DNA of 64,000 nt from Daldinia sp. FL1419 (Eukaryota > Ascomycota > Sordariomycetes > Xylariales > Hypoxylaceae). Below are positions 1 to 10,405 of this stretch, in pieces. The stretch is from contig MU623375.1 in assembly GCA_025201765.1 (NCBI GenBank), positions 124,001-188,000 on the forward strand, given 5' to 3'. The notes under the pieces were generated by a model, which did not search any database, had not been told where the DNA came from, and worked only from the letters and a program-made list of their open reading frames with translations. A program made the position numbers and the translations under genes. Numbering within the stretch: position 1 is the first letter of the stretch; every line of letters starts with the position of its first letter.

Positions 1-358
1 CTAGTATCTGACAAGTTACCGTAGTTTAGGTGCCGCATGACAGCATTAGTTCCTTAAAATAACCGGCCAACTGAAACGAAGAGGCTGATCAACGACAAGC
101 CTTAGTAAACTATGTGGCTCATAATTTCCGTAGGATCCCTCGATAATCTACTAGTGCTTCTAAGTTGATATGAATATTAATATGAACAAAAGGGCATGGC
201 ATCGGAATGGAGGGGGTCCATCATGCACATGTTTTATACCTAGGCTTGTAATGCCAATCTCGTAACTCATATTCTGACTTAAGGGTTTTTTTTTCTTCAT
301 GTATTTTGTGCCGATCATTTCCAAAGCAACCGATTCAGATCCTTAATAGTATATCACG
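1..358. other. Upstream region of the first gene
   Basis: AT-rich sequence upstream of the Zn2Cys6 gene. I see no coding exon, tRNA or repeat in it. It should hold the promoter of the gene starting at 359, but no CGG pair resembling the elements near 9.85 kb is present. Confidence 0.5.
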
Positions 359-2634
359 ATGATACCAGCTCCCAAGCGCAAACAGCGTGTTGTGTCGTCC
401 TGCATTCCGTGTTATTCGAAAAAGCAGAAGGTAATAATGATCCCACAATCTTTCTGCTCTCGAGCCGTTCCAAGACGTAGGTGTTGATCAGAATAGTGTA
501 ACCGGCAATATCCCTGCAACCACTGCACTCGGCGTCGTCGACCAGAAGAATGCACATACATCTCCAACCCTCGCCTAAGTCCCTCCAGACAGACGAGCGT
601 GAGTTCGGGTACGGGACAAGATGGTATCTCGCCGCCCAAGCAGAGATTATTGGAGGCACCACCAGTGGATGCGAGTTCGCAGTTGGCAGCCTTGGCAGAG
701 AGGGAGAGGTTCGAGAGCCGCCAACAAGCTTCTCTCGCAGATCTCTTTGGATATTTCGATGATAGCGACTCTAATACGCTTGGACTACTACGACAAGTAA
801 GCCCTTACCTAGACTCCATACTACATTTTTTTTATCTATAAGTGTACTGTCTAATAAGAAATAGTTAAAAGTAGAAGAAACAAGGCCGTGGGAATCAAAT
901 TACACAAACCTATCCGGAGAGCTCTTAGATGCCGCTCAACATGAGATGTCAAGGATACCGGCGAGGCCAATTCTGGACTTTCTTCTCCAATATTTCATTC
1001 ACGAGGTCAACTGGATGAACCAGCTAGTACACCCTCCAAGTTTCTTAGCCGAGTATGAAGATTGGTGGACAAGGAGGCCGGGGACTCGTCTGTTGGATGT
1101 AGAATTTGCTGTTTTAGTCTTGCGTATCAGTGCATACTGTTCGCAATTTCTTCCCTCTCCAACCCACACTGCCGACATGATCCGTGGTGTTTCTTTAACC
1201 GAGATACGATATCAATGCACCCGGACGGCTCAGGTGTTAGAAAAGATATGCGCACAGGCAGACACGACAGGTTCTCTGATCCGAGTGCAACATCTTTGCT
1301 TCGCAGCGCTCAACCAGCAGTGCGAAGGTAACATAAAACTCTCTTGGGCGACGTTCGGCTCAGCTATTGGTGTGGCTCAGATGATAGGGATCCATAGAGA
1401 ACCTACAGGAGCTGCATCGCAAGGCATGGATGAGTTCGAACGTGAAATGAGGCGGCGGATATTTTGCAATCTTTATATATGGGATGCGTAAGTACTTGAC
1501 CTCGTTTTATTCTCTCAGTCTTGCCTAGACGATAAACAAGAACAAGGACGTTTGCTGACTATTTCATTTTACAGACGCCTATCTAGCTCCCTCGAGCGCC
1601 TCCCCTTCTTATCTGATGGATTTTGTACCACGAGCCTACCAAAAGTACATCAAATAGCGGATCTCGAAAAGGGTGGCGCCCCGGAGGCGTTTATGGAGAG
1701 GATCTTACAAGCGCGATTAGCACGATTTTGGAACAGCTTTATTGGCAGTCGAAATAATTCGGTATCTTACGATCCTAGCGCTGCCGAGGAGCGCTATGAG
1801 AGGTTTTGCGCCGAGTTTATCACGAATATTCCGGCCCCCTTTGCTCTGGACCCCAATACAGAATGGGATGTCGGCGTTCCTAATCTAGGTCGGCAAAGAC
1901 AACTTTTTCACGTCGCCATATATAATTCCGTCTGCAATAATTTCAAACCTTTGCTTCGACTAGAGCCTGACCAAATCTCCGCTCTTCCCAGATATAAGCA
2001 AGCTATCCTCCAACATCAAAAAAAGAGCTTGGCGCGGGCAGCATTAAATATGCTGGAAGCCATCACAACACTTCATCGATTGTTGGGTGCTACTCATACG
2101 CGTCTATTCGACATCATTTTTCACACCTTTGAGGCGGCAGTGCTCCTTTCTTGTCTCTGCTTGGCCGGCGGACCCGACTACGGTGACGATGCAGAATCTA
2201 CGCAAATAGGTATCGACGACGATGGTTCGGGTTTTCCGGCTTATTTCCGTCTGGTCGATCCCCTAGCGACGAGACCGATGGATATCAGCCAGAGCAGGTG
2301 TGTGGATGCTATAAGAGAAGCACACGAGCGGCTACAAATGCTAGCTGATCTCAACGCAATGGCAGAAGCCGGAGCAAAAACTCTAGATAGGTTATTAGGG
2401 CGTATAGGAGAGTGCGGCACGCCAGAGGATGATATGTTAGATACCCCATCGTCATCCATGATGACACACGTTATATCGGCGGGCGGCGGTCCGATGATTG
2501 CAAAGTTTCAGATGCAACATCAGGATCTCGATCTATTGAGCGAGGATATGAACTGGTCCTCCATCATAGGGATGTCCGAGACGGATCTCAACCTGTCGCT
2601 AAGCAATGTAGATATAGAGCTTAGCCACTTTTGA
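359..2634 (+). CDS. Zn(II)2Cys6 fungal transcription factor
   Basis: Exons 359-430, 497-796, 865-1487 and 1575-2634 join to 2055 bases, 684 residues. Splicing restores a complete N-terminal zinc cluster: C-x2-C-x6-C lies at the end of exon 1 (CIPCYSKKQK, then C), and C-x5-C-x2-C-x8-C spacing follows in exon 2 (NRQYPCNHC, then EEC), so six cysteines are present. Exon 1 is only 24 codons, and the join falls just before the third cysteine, which fixes both start and intron. Residues around 180-400 look like the fungal-specific regulatory middle domain: an HPPSF-type motif, then a repeated-helix region with MRRRIFCNLYIWDA. Such proteins bind CGG triplets as dimers in the nucleus. It is the first gene of a group with two P450s and an FAD oxidase, so a pathway-specific regulator is the natural inference. 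The target pathway is unknown. Confidence 0.9.
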
Positions 2635-4566
2635 TTGTACACTACTTATACTACATATAATACTATCTAGAAGTTAGACTAGACTTAGACTCTCTAGAGT
2701 TAGAAATGGCTTCGACAATGATATCGTTTCTTATTATGCAATATCCATGCTTGCATTTATTTTGAGTTGGTGTTGACTCCCATCCCATCGGGTTTGCTCA
2801 TATCAGACCGATACGAGTGGGCCAGATACAAGTTATTAATATCGTAAAAATGAGGAAAAAAACTTCCGATCGGTAATGGCATTATGAGATCTTCGCAGGG
2901 TATACGACATACGTCTCTGTTTTGTATCCTCTTTATCACCACATTCACGAATGGAATCTTTGGGGAATTACTTAATGCATAGTCCCGATACTACGATCAT
3001 TCTAATAAACGCAACTCACAGCGCCCCCTTTTCACCCCGCTTCTTGAATCTTTCGAAATACCAATCTAGAAAAGCGTTCCTTCACGACTACCGAACGGAC
3101 TCGTCTCGGAATCTTCCATGGAGTTATTCCCTTCTACGTCAGCTTACTAAGTTATCATCTCGCTTTATTCCTTCGTGGCTATAGCCTACCTATAGTCTAT
3201 CCACCTCGTCGTTCCGAAATGATTGCTCATTTAGCAGCACTGCCCCCACCCCCGCGTGCTCCTTGCATATGCAAATACACGTGGGAGGGTCTTCGATTCG
3301 ACGTTGCAACCTGCAACCTGGATGTCACCATGTATGTACCTACGTACCTGGTACCCACTGTTCAAGGTTATGCCAAGCTTGCGCTACCAAGCTGGGGCCC
3401 CCGGCAAGCAACTTTGGACTTGCTGGGGTCTGCAGGAGCCGCATTACGAGCTAGCCCCATCTTTGATTTCAGGTAGGACATATGAGCCAATAGGGTGCTT
3501 ACTCCGCACAACGTTCAGCGCCACCCGGTGGCATAAAATATGCCTGCTTACTGCAGCCTGCAACGTGTACATAGTACCTATGCAGCGATGAAGGTTTAGG
3601 CGAGAGACAATTGCAGGCTAGTCATACCTGACCTGAGGATTGGTTCCTTGGCGGAATCTATCAGAACGTTTAGAACCACTGACCTGCCGACGCCAACCTT
3701 TAATCTGGATGTGCTTTTGTGGCGCGTTCCAGAACCCAGCCTTCCCAAGGTAAGGCTAAAAAGCAAGGGTCCACACCTTTTCTCCAATAGTCGGGATGGG
3801 CTAGGTTAGTAGGAGCTTGCATTACACTAGATAGATGCAAGCTTACATAGTGTACCTAGGTAGTGTAGGTACCCAAACCCCATTACATTAGGTGCCTTAT
3901 TCACGCTCCTGCCCTACGTAAGTACTTATAGTGTAAGTATGTGCGTCGTACGCTACATCCACCCATAGCCACATCTGCAGCCAAGTACGAGCTGAGCAAA
4001 AACTGCATACGGTTAGGCAAAGCGGGGCGTTACAGATCGAGTGCCACAAAAGACCAGCGTTTCCATCCTTAGAACTAGGAATCCTTTCAATCTTAAGGTT
4101 ACCAACGCCGCCGCCGTTCAAACTTTAAAGCAGCCTTTGCCGTTCAAGTGCCTTCTCGTGACATTGGGCTGGACAGGTAAGCCGCAAGCGTGGACCCATT
4201 TCGGCTACGAGGGAGGCACAGAGACCGGAGGGTTTATAGAAGGAACCGTGTGCCTAGGCATTTAGTAAGGCAGCGCGATGGAGGAGTTGAGGATGATAAG
4301 GATGATAAGATCAACGGAGAAAAGCCTCGCTACGTAAGTGTCGCTCGTAACCTGATACCTACGAAGAATTAGGATTGATGTTCAATGTGCGATGTCGTGT
4401 GCGTTTCAACCCTACCTGTTCCTATGCCTGGTTTCTTTTTTCTTTTTTCCTTTTTCCTTTTTTTCTTTTTTTGTCTTTTCTTTTTTTCGTCTTATCTCGG
4501 AAATACGTGGAGTTACCGGGATTCTGGTTCTGTGCTTGATGTTCAAGCTCATCGTGACAAGTTGAT

Positions 4567-4589
4567 TACCTAGGTACCTAGGTACCTAG
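4567..4589. repeat. TACCTAGGTACC palindromic repeat block
   Basis: Two overlapping copies of the palindrome TACCTAGGTA plus a third half-copy. The same word recurs in most gene-free stretches of the window (see 16769, 19841, 59958 and 60140), never in exons I could define. Confidence 0.7.
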
Positions 4590-4847
4590 CTACTAGCCTT
4601 ACCTCCCTAGTAACCGCTCTGGGTTTTCTTCAGGCTGACTCTTGGCTTGGTCTAGATCTGTTCAGGCTTTTCTCTGCGTTCATTCAGGACTTAGCAGCGT
4701 CATAATACCCGGTGCAATGGTACAATGGTACATCTATAGGACCTATAATTACTCCTATAAGTGCTCCTCCTATCAGGGTCCTAGACGAATCCGCTTACGT
4801 CTTTATTTCACATAAAGGTTTACCAGGCACCGGCCAATAACATGAGA

Positions 4848-5111
4848 TTATTTAAGTGGTAAGTCTGGGTATAATAGATCTGACGAGGCGGCTATATCTT
4901 TAGCGAGTTTCCAAGCTTCCGCGTCCCGGCTTAACTTACTAGAGCTGAATCCTTCATATTCAAAAAGTGTGATATTTCTGGACATCCTACGAAAGTCATA
5001 TTTTAGTGCCAGGTCGTCAGCCTTCCATCCCAATATCTCAATAGTTTCGGCCGAACAATTCGGTCCACTGATTCGCTGAGTCGCTAAATCTAGAATCGTA
5101 TCATGGAAATC
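4848..5111 (-). pseudogene. Coding-like remnant of unknown gene
   Basis: An 87-codon open frame on the minus strand ending in TAA at 4848. It has protein-like composition (for example KADDLALKYDF and RDAEAWKLAKDIAASSDLL) but no ATG near its 5' end, and an in-frame stop precedes it. I could not find a splice that extends it to a complete gene. It may be the 3' exon of a decayed gene, or a last exon whose upstream part I cannot read. No family is recognised. Confidence 0.25.
5051..5063. promoter_or_regulatory. CCG-N7-CGG element upstream of P450
   Basis: CCG, seven bases, CGG; with flanks it reads TCGGCCGAACAATTCGGT. It lies about 260 bases before the ATG of the P450 at 5323. It differs from the element at 9874-9891 mainly by one base less in the spacer. 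Paired CGG triplets are the usual targets of Zn2Cys6 proteins; the assignment to the regulator at 359 is inference. It overlaps the weak remnant at 4848-5111. Confidence 0.35.
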
Positions 5112-5322
5112 TTACGACTGGGCCTTGGTTCAACGGTGCTCTAAAGGGGATTAGAATATCGAATGTCCTTGAAATGATAGCCCGTGGCTCCCTGTAGCTC
5201 GTTTTCTGTATGCTTAGTGTTCTCTCCTCTTAGAATTCCAAAATATTGCGCTCGTGCGAAACCCGCTTCTTGCGTACTGCTTCTTTCTTTGTGTTAATTT
5301 TCTCCTTTGCAACACTAACACC

Positions 5323-7151
5323 ATGTTATCCCAGGCGCAAGGTGTATTGGATGTCATCACCAACGTCCACCTTTCGCCGGCGGTTGGTTTCCTTCTTGCC
5401 GGCGTTGCCGCGCTTCTCTATGGAATTTACCTAAGGCTCTTACCAAAGCCTATTCCCGGAATCCCGTATAATCCCGAGGCCACGCGCTCCCTTTTTGGTG
5501 ATGCGCCTAGCATGCTGAGGGAGACGGTGAAGACGGGTGAGTTTATGGCGTGGATGCGAAAGCAATCAGAAAACTTGAACGCGCCACTCTGCCAAATATT
5601 TCTGCGCCCGCTCTCAAACCCCACGCTCGTTCTGGCAGACTGGAGAGAAGCACAGGATGTCTTGATGAAGCGGAAGGACTTCGATCGATCGAGCTTCACA
5701 AGAGACCTGATGGCCCCAATCGCGCACCATCATATTCGCATGAGTACTGGCAGCGAGTGGAAGGACGCCCGCAAGCTCACTCAGGATTTGATGATACCCG
5801 CATTTTTGCACAAGGTCGCTGCTCCCGCTATCTACTCTAAGGTCCTGGACTTTCTACACCTCTGGGAAGTCAAGGAGAACCTTTCGGGAGGCAGACCTTT
5901 CCATGCGCAGACGGATATATACCACACTATCCTCGATTCTGTATGCGCATTCTCATTTGGAGCCAGTTTTGAGTACGCGGCTGTGCGTCCTCAGTCAGAT
6001 CTTCTTGAAAATCTTACGCCCGAGCAAACATCAGCACTAAAGGGGGATATCGACGATCCCGTTCGATTCCCCGAGGCTGCTCTTCACGAGAATCTCGAGG
6101 TTAGCTTGACTGCAGGACATGTCCTTGAGAAGTTAATGAACTCCGCCGCTCCCAAGTTCACGTTGTGGTGGGAGAACATGCGGCCTTCCTTCAGAAAAAC
6201 TCTTGCTGCTAAAGACCGGTTCGTCATGGGCCAAATCGACAAATCCGTAAAGAAGATGAACACACACGGAACTTCGGATGACTCCTGGGTACGCTCGGCC
6301 GTTGACCACATGATTCTACGCGAGACGGTTCTCGCTGAGAAGAGCGGCCGTGAACCCCAATTTTTCAGTCCTAGCATGAGCGATGAGGTAAGGAAATATA
6401 TTCCCCAAGCTCCTTTTGCAATTTGACACTTGGACCTACTAACAATCGTACCGATTAGATCATTTTCAACGTCGTCGGAGGCCACGAGACTACCGCCAAT
6501 ACTTTAGTTTGGGGTTTGAAGTTCCTAACGGACAACCCCGAGGCGCAATCTCGTCTTCGCTCCGCACTTCACGCAGCTCACCCAGCAGCGCTGGCGGAGA
6601 AACGTCTTCCTACCCTAGACGAGATCACCCACACTACCATACCCTACTTGGATGCCACTATGGATGAGATGTTGCGTCTTAGCGCCATGCCCATCACCAG
6701 AGAAGCGACCTGCGACACAGAACTCCTAGGACACCGCATACCCAAAGGAACCGTTGTCCTCCTGTTGTCCAACGGCCCAAGCTTCCTATCGCCTTCATTC
6801 GACATACCCGAAAGCAAGCGCAGCAAGACCTCGCAAGCGACTAGGGTAAGGCAGTGGAATGAAGCCGAGGACATGCGCGCGTACCGTCCCGAGCGCTGGC
6901 TGGCAAGAGGCGAAGATGGCGAGGTGAGATTTGACGCCACCGCCGGTCCGCAGTTAGCTTTCGGACTCGGTCAGCGCGGGTGCTCCGGCCGTAGGCTTGC
7001 GTACACAAAGATGAGAATCGTGCTTACGTTGATGCTTTGGGAATTCGAACTGCTCCCTGTTCCCCCCTCTCTGTCGAGCTATGCTGCTAAGGATGGACTT
7101 GCGCATACGCCGCGACAGTGCTTCGTTCGCTTGGGAAAGGTCAAGTATTAG
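5323..7151 (+). CDS. Cytochrome P450 monooxygenase (first)
   Basis: Exons 5323-6387 and 6459-7151, 585 residues. The ATG at 5323 has a good context (acaccATG) and precedes a hydrophobic anchor (about residues 25-45) and a proline-rich hinge (LLPKPIPGIP); the longer open frame upstream has only a GTG. P450 signatures appear in order: the I-helix GGHETT right after the intron, EMLR (ExxR), PERW, and the heme loop FGLGQRGCSG with C530 as thiolate ligand. The protein should be anchored in the ER membrane and take electrons from P450 reductase. It is long for the family because of extra residues between the K-helix and the PERW motif. Downstream lies a second, convergent P450 of a different type (511 aa), so the two are not a recent tandem duplication. 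The substrate is unknown; an oxidative biosynthetic step is likely from the context. Confidence 0.9.
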
Positions 7152-7744
7152 AAGCTATTATTCGGCTCTGTTTGGGAAAGTGGGACAGGTATGGCTTTGT
7201 TTCGGCGCCGGGTGGTAGAATAAATCTATGTTTATGTATGGTGGCAATCAGATACTATATCCCGAACAAGATTTTCTCTTGTGTCTTGGTTTTTTGTACT
7301 ATATCAACCCGGAGCACACATAGATGGAATAGCATCATTCATGTTTAAGATCTATTTCGGGTAGAAATATCATATGATTATCAATATGGACGTATGTATA
7401 ATTTCCATCTTTCTTCTTCCGCTTCTTCTTCCTCTATTAAGCCTCTATTTATTTGACGTAAAAGCTAAACTCTTTCGTTTTCAACATTTCTTTTGTATAT
7501 TCTGGCTAGGTAGTTAGATCCTAACCCAGATTTCACTCAAGAGTCTATCTGCCTTCAGGAGATCATAAATTATTAAAATTCACATAACTAAGTATTTATA
7601 TTGCTGTAACACCAGTTCCATCAAATCATTTTAAGATACTCTATGATGGATAGCACATTCGCCTATATACTCCCTCCTTATTCCTCTAGTCTATCGCAGT
7701 GATGATATCCGTCTTATACACCGAACTCCCCATACGATTGTGCC
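7152..7744. other. Intergenic region between convergent P450s
   Basis: AT-rich 3' flanks of two convergent P450 genes. No further gene, RNA or repeat seen. Confidence 0.5.
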
Positions 7745-9649
7745 CTACGCTGTATTCTTTTCGACTTTACCGTAGAACTTGTTCTTATACCTATACGATA
7801 GCAGTTAGAATAGAGTCTTGATTGGGCTGAATGGACGACATACGCTACGAGAATCAAATCTTTCCACTCCATATCCTTGTCCGTCGTGTTGTGTGGCGTA
7901 ATCCTGAACCGTCGGAAAATGTTACCGAAAACGACCCACATCTCACACCAAGCCAGCCTGCGATATTATTAGCAATCAAATTTTTAACATGGATTGAGCA
8001 AGGGTATCGGGTCGCCTACTCTCTCCCTAGGCACTGACGGGCCCCCTTGTTGAAAGTTGCGAGATATCTGTCTAGTCTAGCAACGTCGTCGGTCAACCAT
8101 CGCTCGGGGATGAACTCATTCGGTTGATCCCAAACGTCCGGATGGCGGTTAAGGATATAAGGAGACATTTGGATGTTGACCTAAATGATGCCACAAGCAT
8201 ATGTCAGAAAGAATTCTACATGGTTACACTACCTAGATTTGTTTACTTACGCCAGGGTTTAGATAGTTTCCGTAGAGCTTGTATCCTTCCTCGGGTACGG
8301 TCCTAGGAAGACGACCCGGAAGAGGGCTTCCAGCCCTTAATATCTCCTTAATAGTTGCAGTCTATGGAATATGCGTGTTAGAAAATTCCTCTTCCTTTGC
8401 CACGAGCCCTTGGGCATCTTACTAAATAGGGTAGCTTCCTAACACGCTCATAGGTGATCTCTTCGTCTAGCGACGGAAACTCATCTGCGAGCTCACGGAA
8501 GATCCGCTCGTATACGGCGGGTCTAGTGTATACTTGGTAAAGACCATAAATCAAAGCGGTCGAGGTGGTGTCGTTTCCGGCAGTTAGAAGCATGACGAGT
8601 TCATCGTTAAGCTCATCGAGGTTAGGAACTTGATGATCCTTGGCGGCTTTCGGGTCCATGAGCATATCTATGACAGCTGACCGTTCGCCGTAGCTCTTTT
8701 GCAACTGACGGGTCGCATTGCTAATAGGGCCTCCGGCTTGGTGGGGGTTGAAAGTTTCAAGGTATCTCCCCGTAATGTTAAGACAAGCCTGGCACAGAGT
8801 TAGAGAATCCAAGAGGAAAAGAAGGTTGCGGGCAAGATTTGAGGCACTTACACGCTTAAAGCTAAACAGGGGCATTGGGAAAATAATATATGAAGTCATG
8901 GATGCGGCTTTCAGAGCGATTGCTGAAATCGTTGGAAAGGATGTACCAACCCATCCTATCTTGAAACCAGCCTCCAAATATTCAGTGAGCTGGTTACGAA
9001 AGTTGGGTTCCGTAACGCAACCCAACTCGTGACCGAGAACTATCTTGGAAATAATATCCATTGTGAAAGCCTTTGCCGCAGAGGTAATGCATATCGGCGA
9101 TGACTTTTCTGCTGCCTCCTCGAACCTCCTGACCAACTGTTTCGTCTTCGCCAAGACCGCGGGAGCGAGCTCTTGCACCCTGGAGCCCGACAAGGCCGGA
9201 GCTAAAACCTTTCTCCGGACGCGGTGCTTGGCCGGGTTTGTCTCTCCGATGAGAGTTCCCGGGAAGGAAATGTTCAGATAGAAGTGAGGATCTTTGGTGA
9301 AAGTCGAGTTCGTTCTCACTAGATCTTGGTACACTTCCGGGTCGCTAATATGCAGAGTGTTTACACCGACCCGGATTACGGGTCCTAGCATGCGCATAAG
9401 CTTGAGGCACGCGACGGTCGAACTAGGGGTTATTAGGTACTCACCGTGGCGCTTGTGAAGCCTGTCGATCTCGAACAATAACTCTCCGTTTCGATAATAA
9501 TTCCAGTATAATTCCCACCACGAATCTGATACCGCGGCGACTTTAGACCCTGGATATTTCGACAAGGGATGAAAGTATATTCTATATATCGCTAGAAATA
9601 CCCAGCATACTGACGCCCATATGGCAACAAGCAATGCTCGGTCCAACAT
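7745..9649 (-). CDS. Cytochrome P450 monooxygenase (second)
   Basis: Minus strand, seven exons: 9649-9445, 9384-8852, 8788-8423, 8361-8251, 8180-8020, 7957-7844 and 7790-7745; 1536 bases, 511 residues. Without splicing the frame appears to end before the heme loop. The introns at 8362-8422, 8181-8250, 7958-8019 and 7791-7843 restore LPYLTATIKEILR (ExxR), PERW, FNKGARQCLG (C455, heme thiolate) and the C-terminus, so the gene is intact. The I-helix carries AGNDTT. An N-terminal membrane anchor follows the ATG at 9649 (no upstream in-frame ATG), then a FHPLSKYPG-type hinge. The architecture is that of fungal ER P450s of the CYP58/CYP65 kind, a guess from the motifs only. It diverges from the FAD oxidase at 10406, sharing a 756-base promoter with paired CCG/CGG elements. 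Confidence 0.9.
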
Positions 9650-10405
9650 GTCGAAGATTGTTACTCGTGCGACGAGTACTTTCGATCTTCTAAAGTTGAA
9701 TTTTCTAGAGCCATAACTTCCCACGCAGACTTACTATTTCTTTCATATATCTCTTAGATGTTTGTCTGGCCTCGGATTCACAATCCTACCGTTCTCTAAA
9801 TCGCACGACTCGATTGCATGTCAGCTCTGAGGCGGAGTATGGGCCCCGATAAAATTCGGTTCATATTTGTCGTCGGCCGATAAATTTCGGTCGGCAAACT
9901 GCCTTGTGTAATAAATATAGGATTCAAGCTGGTTTCAGCCGCAAGCTATCATAGCTGTAGTCAGTTCTAAAAAAAAGAACCACGCGAAGGATCTACGCAT
10001 AGTTAATCTTACTACTATAGCTAACCGCGTGGAGTGGAGACGTCCGCAGCAAACTCGACCGTCGCCGGGAGGCTCGTACGATCCGGATCCGAAGGAGTGA
10101 GAAACAGCGTTAGCATTACTGAGCAATCACCGTCGGTCCCTCTTCTACGAGGCGCAATTACGGGGCTATGAGGGCTACGAGGGTCACGATATTAGCAATT
10201 TTAGAAGAAACAGCTGTTATAAGTATGGACGTCACCGCAGTTCAACTCGTCGATTTAGAAGAGCAGCATAGAGTTCGGTTTCTTCAGTCTCTTTCCTCGT
10301 AGTCTCCTTTCTTATCTGGTCTATTTCCTCATCGTCTTTCATATAGTCAGTCTTTTCTTCTCCTTCTTCTTCTCTTGTCATTTTTTTCTTGCCGTCATTT
10401 TCATC
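9650..10405. other. Divergent promoter, P450 / FAD oxidase
   Basis: A 756-base region between two divergent start codons. It contains the paired CCG-N8-CGG elements (9846-9890) and a T/C-rich tract just before the oxidase start (about 10285-10390), typical of fungal core promoters. No gene seen inside. Confidence 0.6.
9846..9890. promoter_or_regulatory. Two CCG-N8-CGG elements
   Basis: Two nearly identical 14-base palindromic elements, CCGATAAAATTCGG at 9846-9859 and CCGATAAATTTCGG at 9877-9890, start 31 bases apart, about three helical turns. They differ at one position of the spacer. CCG and CGG triplets at fixed spacing are the classical target of dimeric Zn2Cys6 regulators. They lie about 200 bases upstream of the second P450 start and 515 bases upstream of the oxidase start, so they could serve both. 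A related element stands upstream of the first P450 (5051). Binding by the regulator at 359 is inference. Confidence 0.5.

Larger units (their letters stand above)
2635..5322. other. Long intergenic region
   Basis: About 2.7 kb between the regulator and the first P450. Short open frames at 3219-3591 lack domain-like composition and sit in sequence rich in tacc/ggta words, so I treat them as chance. A T/C tract lies at 4431-4492, a TACCTAGGTA block at 4567-4589, and a coding-like remnant on the minus strand at 4848-5111. Confidence 0.5.

Noticed and set aside
3219..3591. Overlapping open frames of 63-111 codons
   Set aside because: Composition follows tacc/ggta-rich intergenic sequence, and no motif or splice extension was found.
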